This document shows positions 4,858 to 5,145 of a stretch of DNA of 5,145 bases, in pieces. The DNA comes from Geminicoccaceae bacterium (GTDB lineage: Bacteria > Pseudomonadota > Alphaproteobacteria > Geminicoccales > Geminicoccaceae). Each line of letters opens with the position of its first letter. Positions within the stretch are counted from its first letter, which is position 1. The notes under the pieces were generated by a model. That model was not told where the DNA came from. It was given only the letters and a program-made list of their open reading frames with translations, and ran no database searches. The stretch spans positions 1 to 5,145 of the forward strand of contig JAPJRA010000332.1 in assembly GCA_030824835.1 (NCBI GenBank). Direction: 5' to 3'. The translations under genes and the position numbers were made by a program.

Positions 4858-5145
4858 TCAGGGCTCGACCTGCACCAGGATATAGCCGCGATGCTGGCCG
4901 GAGCTGCTGTCGGGTGTCGCCATGGCAGCCCACAATAGATCGGCGTCGACCCAGAACGGCTGGTACTTGTAGCGGGCGACGTCGAGCACGAGCAGGCTGT
5001 GGGTCGGCACGTGGTAGGCGGCCAGCGGCGAGAAATGGCCGCCACCGCGATTGTCGTCGCTGAGCACCGCACGCGAGAAATTGGTCAGCACGAAATGTTC
5101 CGGCCGGCCCAGCGCATCGGCGGCGGCATGGCGAAACTGCGCCGC
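4858..5145 (-). CDS. phytochelatin-synthase-like cysteine peptidase, C-terminal part (5' end outside window)
   Basis: The frame is open to the right edge; 95 residues are visible. N-F-S-R, then G-G-G-H-F-S-P-L-A-A-Y-H, L-L-V-L-D-V-A-R-Y-K-Y-Q-P-F-W, L-L-W-A-A-M and H-R-G-Y-I-L-V match the phytochelatin synthase catalytic domain (Pfam Phytochelatin). The His at 5037-5035 and the Asp at 4983-4981 correspond to His162 and Asp180 of Arabidopsis PCS1, with the same 18-residue spacing; the catalytic Cys would lie beyond the window. The chain stops soon after R-G-Y-I-L-V, so it lacks the plant-type Cys-rich C-terminal domain and is a bacterial half-size form. Bacterial members such as Nostoc alr0975 mainly cleave glycine from glutathione and make phytochelatins poorly. 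A role in glutathione or glutathione-conjugate turnover, or metal response, is therefore inferred. The G-G-G-H approach carries S-D-D-N-R where plant enzymes read Q-T-G. Confidence 0.88.
   Translation of the reverse strand, partial: AAQFRHAAADALGRPEHFVLTNFSRAVLSDDNRGGGHFSPLAAYHVPTHSLLVLDVARYKYQPFWVDADLLWAAMATPDSSSGQHRGYILVQVEP

Noticed and set aside
4608..5072. Minus-strand frame spanning the ends of the TIM-barrel and phytochelatin-synthase-like genes
   Set aside because: It crosses two better-supported genes in other frames and has a low-complexity composition typical of shadow frames.

Overview
The window is G+C-rich DNA (roughly two-thirds G+C or more in the coding parts by hand counts of sample lines). 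Genes lie on both strands, and three proteins carry secretion signals. This fits a high-GC Gram-negative bacterium, most likely a proteobacterium: the left edge holds a c-type cytochrome of a periplasmic electron-transfer type, and the exported proteins have AxA signal-peptidase sites. The genus cannot be fixed from the sequence. I see no rRNA, tRNA, CRISPR array, transposase or phage gene.

Layout, left to right. (1) 2-388, plus strand: the C-terminal part of a class I cytochrome c with a visible CxxCH haem site. (2) 395-1711, minus strand: a secreted SGNH/GDSL hydrolase with all catalytic blocks, ending 6 bases from the cytochrome stop; its best start is a TTG. (3) 1712-2006: a mostly non-coding gap. 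It holds a 9-bp inverted repeat just upstream of the hydrolase, and about 160 bases that drop to roughly 27% G+C and show degenerate 18-bp repetition. (4) 2007-2663, minus strand: a 218-codon frame joining an eight-cysteine zinc-ribbon module to a signal sequence and a small beta-rich exported domain. (5) 2758-3453, minus strand: an NAD(P)-binding oxidoreductase of the F420-dependent NADP reductase-like family (COG2085). (6) 3454-3692: a divergent intergenic region with an 8-bp inverted repeat. (7) 3693-4838, plus strand: an exported protein of unknown function whose sequence reads like an eight-stranded TIM barrel with glycosidase-like acidic residues. (8) 4858-5145, minus strand: the C-terminal part of a short bacterial phytochelatin-synthase-like peptidase, cut by the window edge.

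The genes do not form one obvious pathway. Genes 2, 4 and 5 share a strand but are separated by about 94 and 295 bases, so they are not a tight operon. Genes 5 and 7 diverge, genes 7 and 8 converge, and genes 1 and 2 converge. The region reads as a mixed accessory stretch of exported enzymes plus a thiol-related peptidase. The most unusual items are the zinc-ribbon/exported-domain hybrid, the AT-rich repetitive island and the unassigned TIM-barrel protein.
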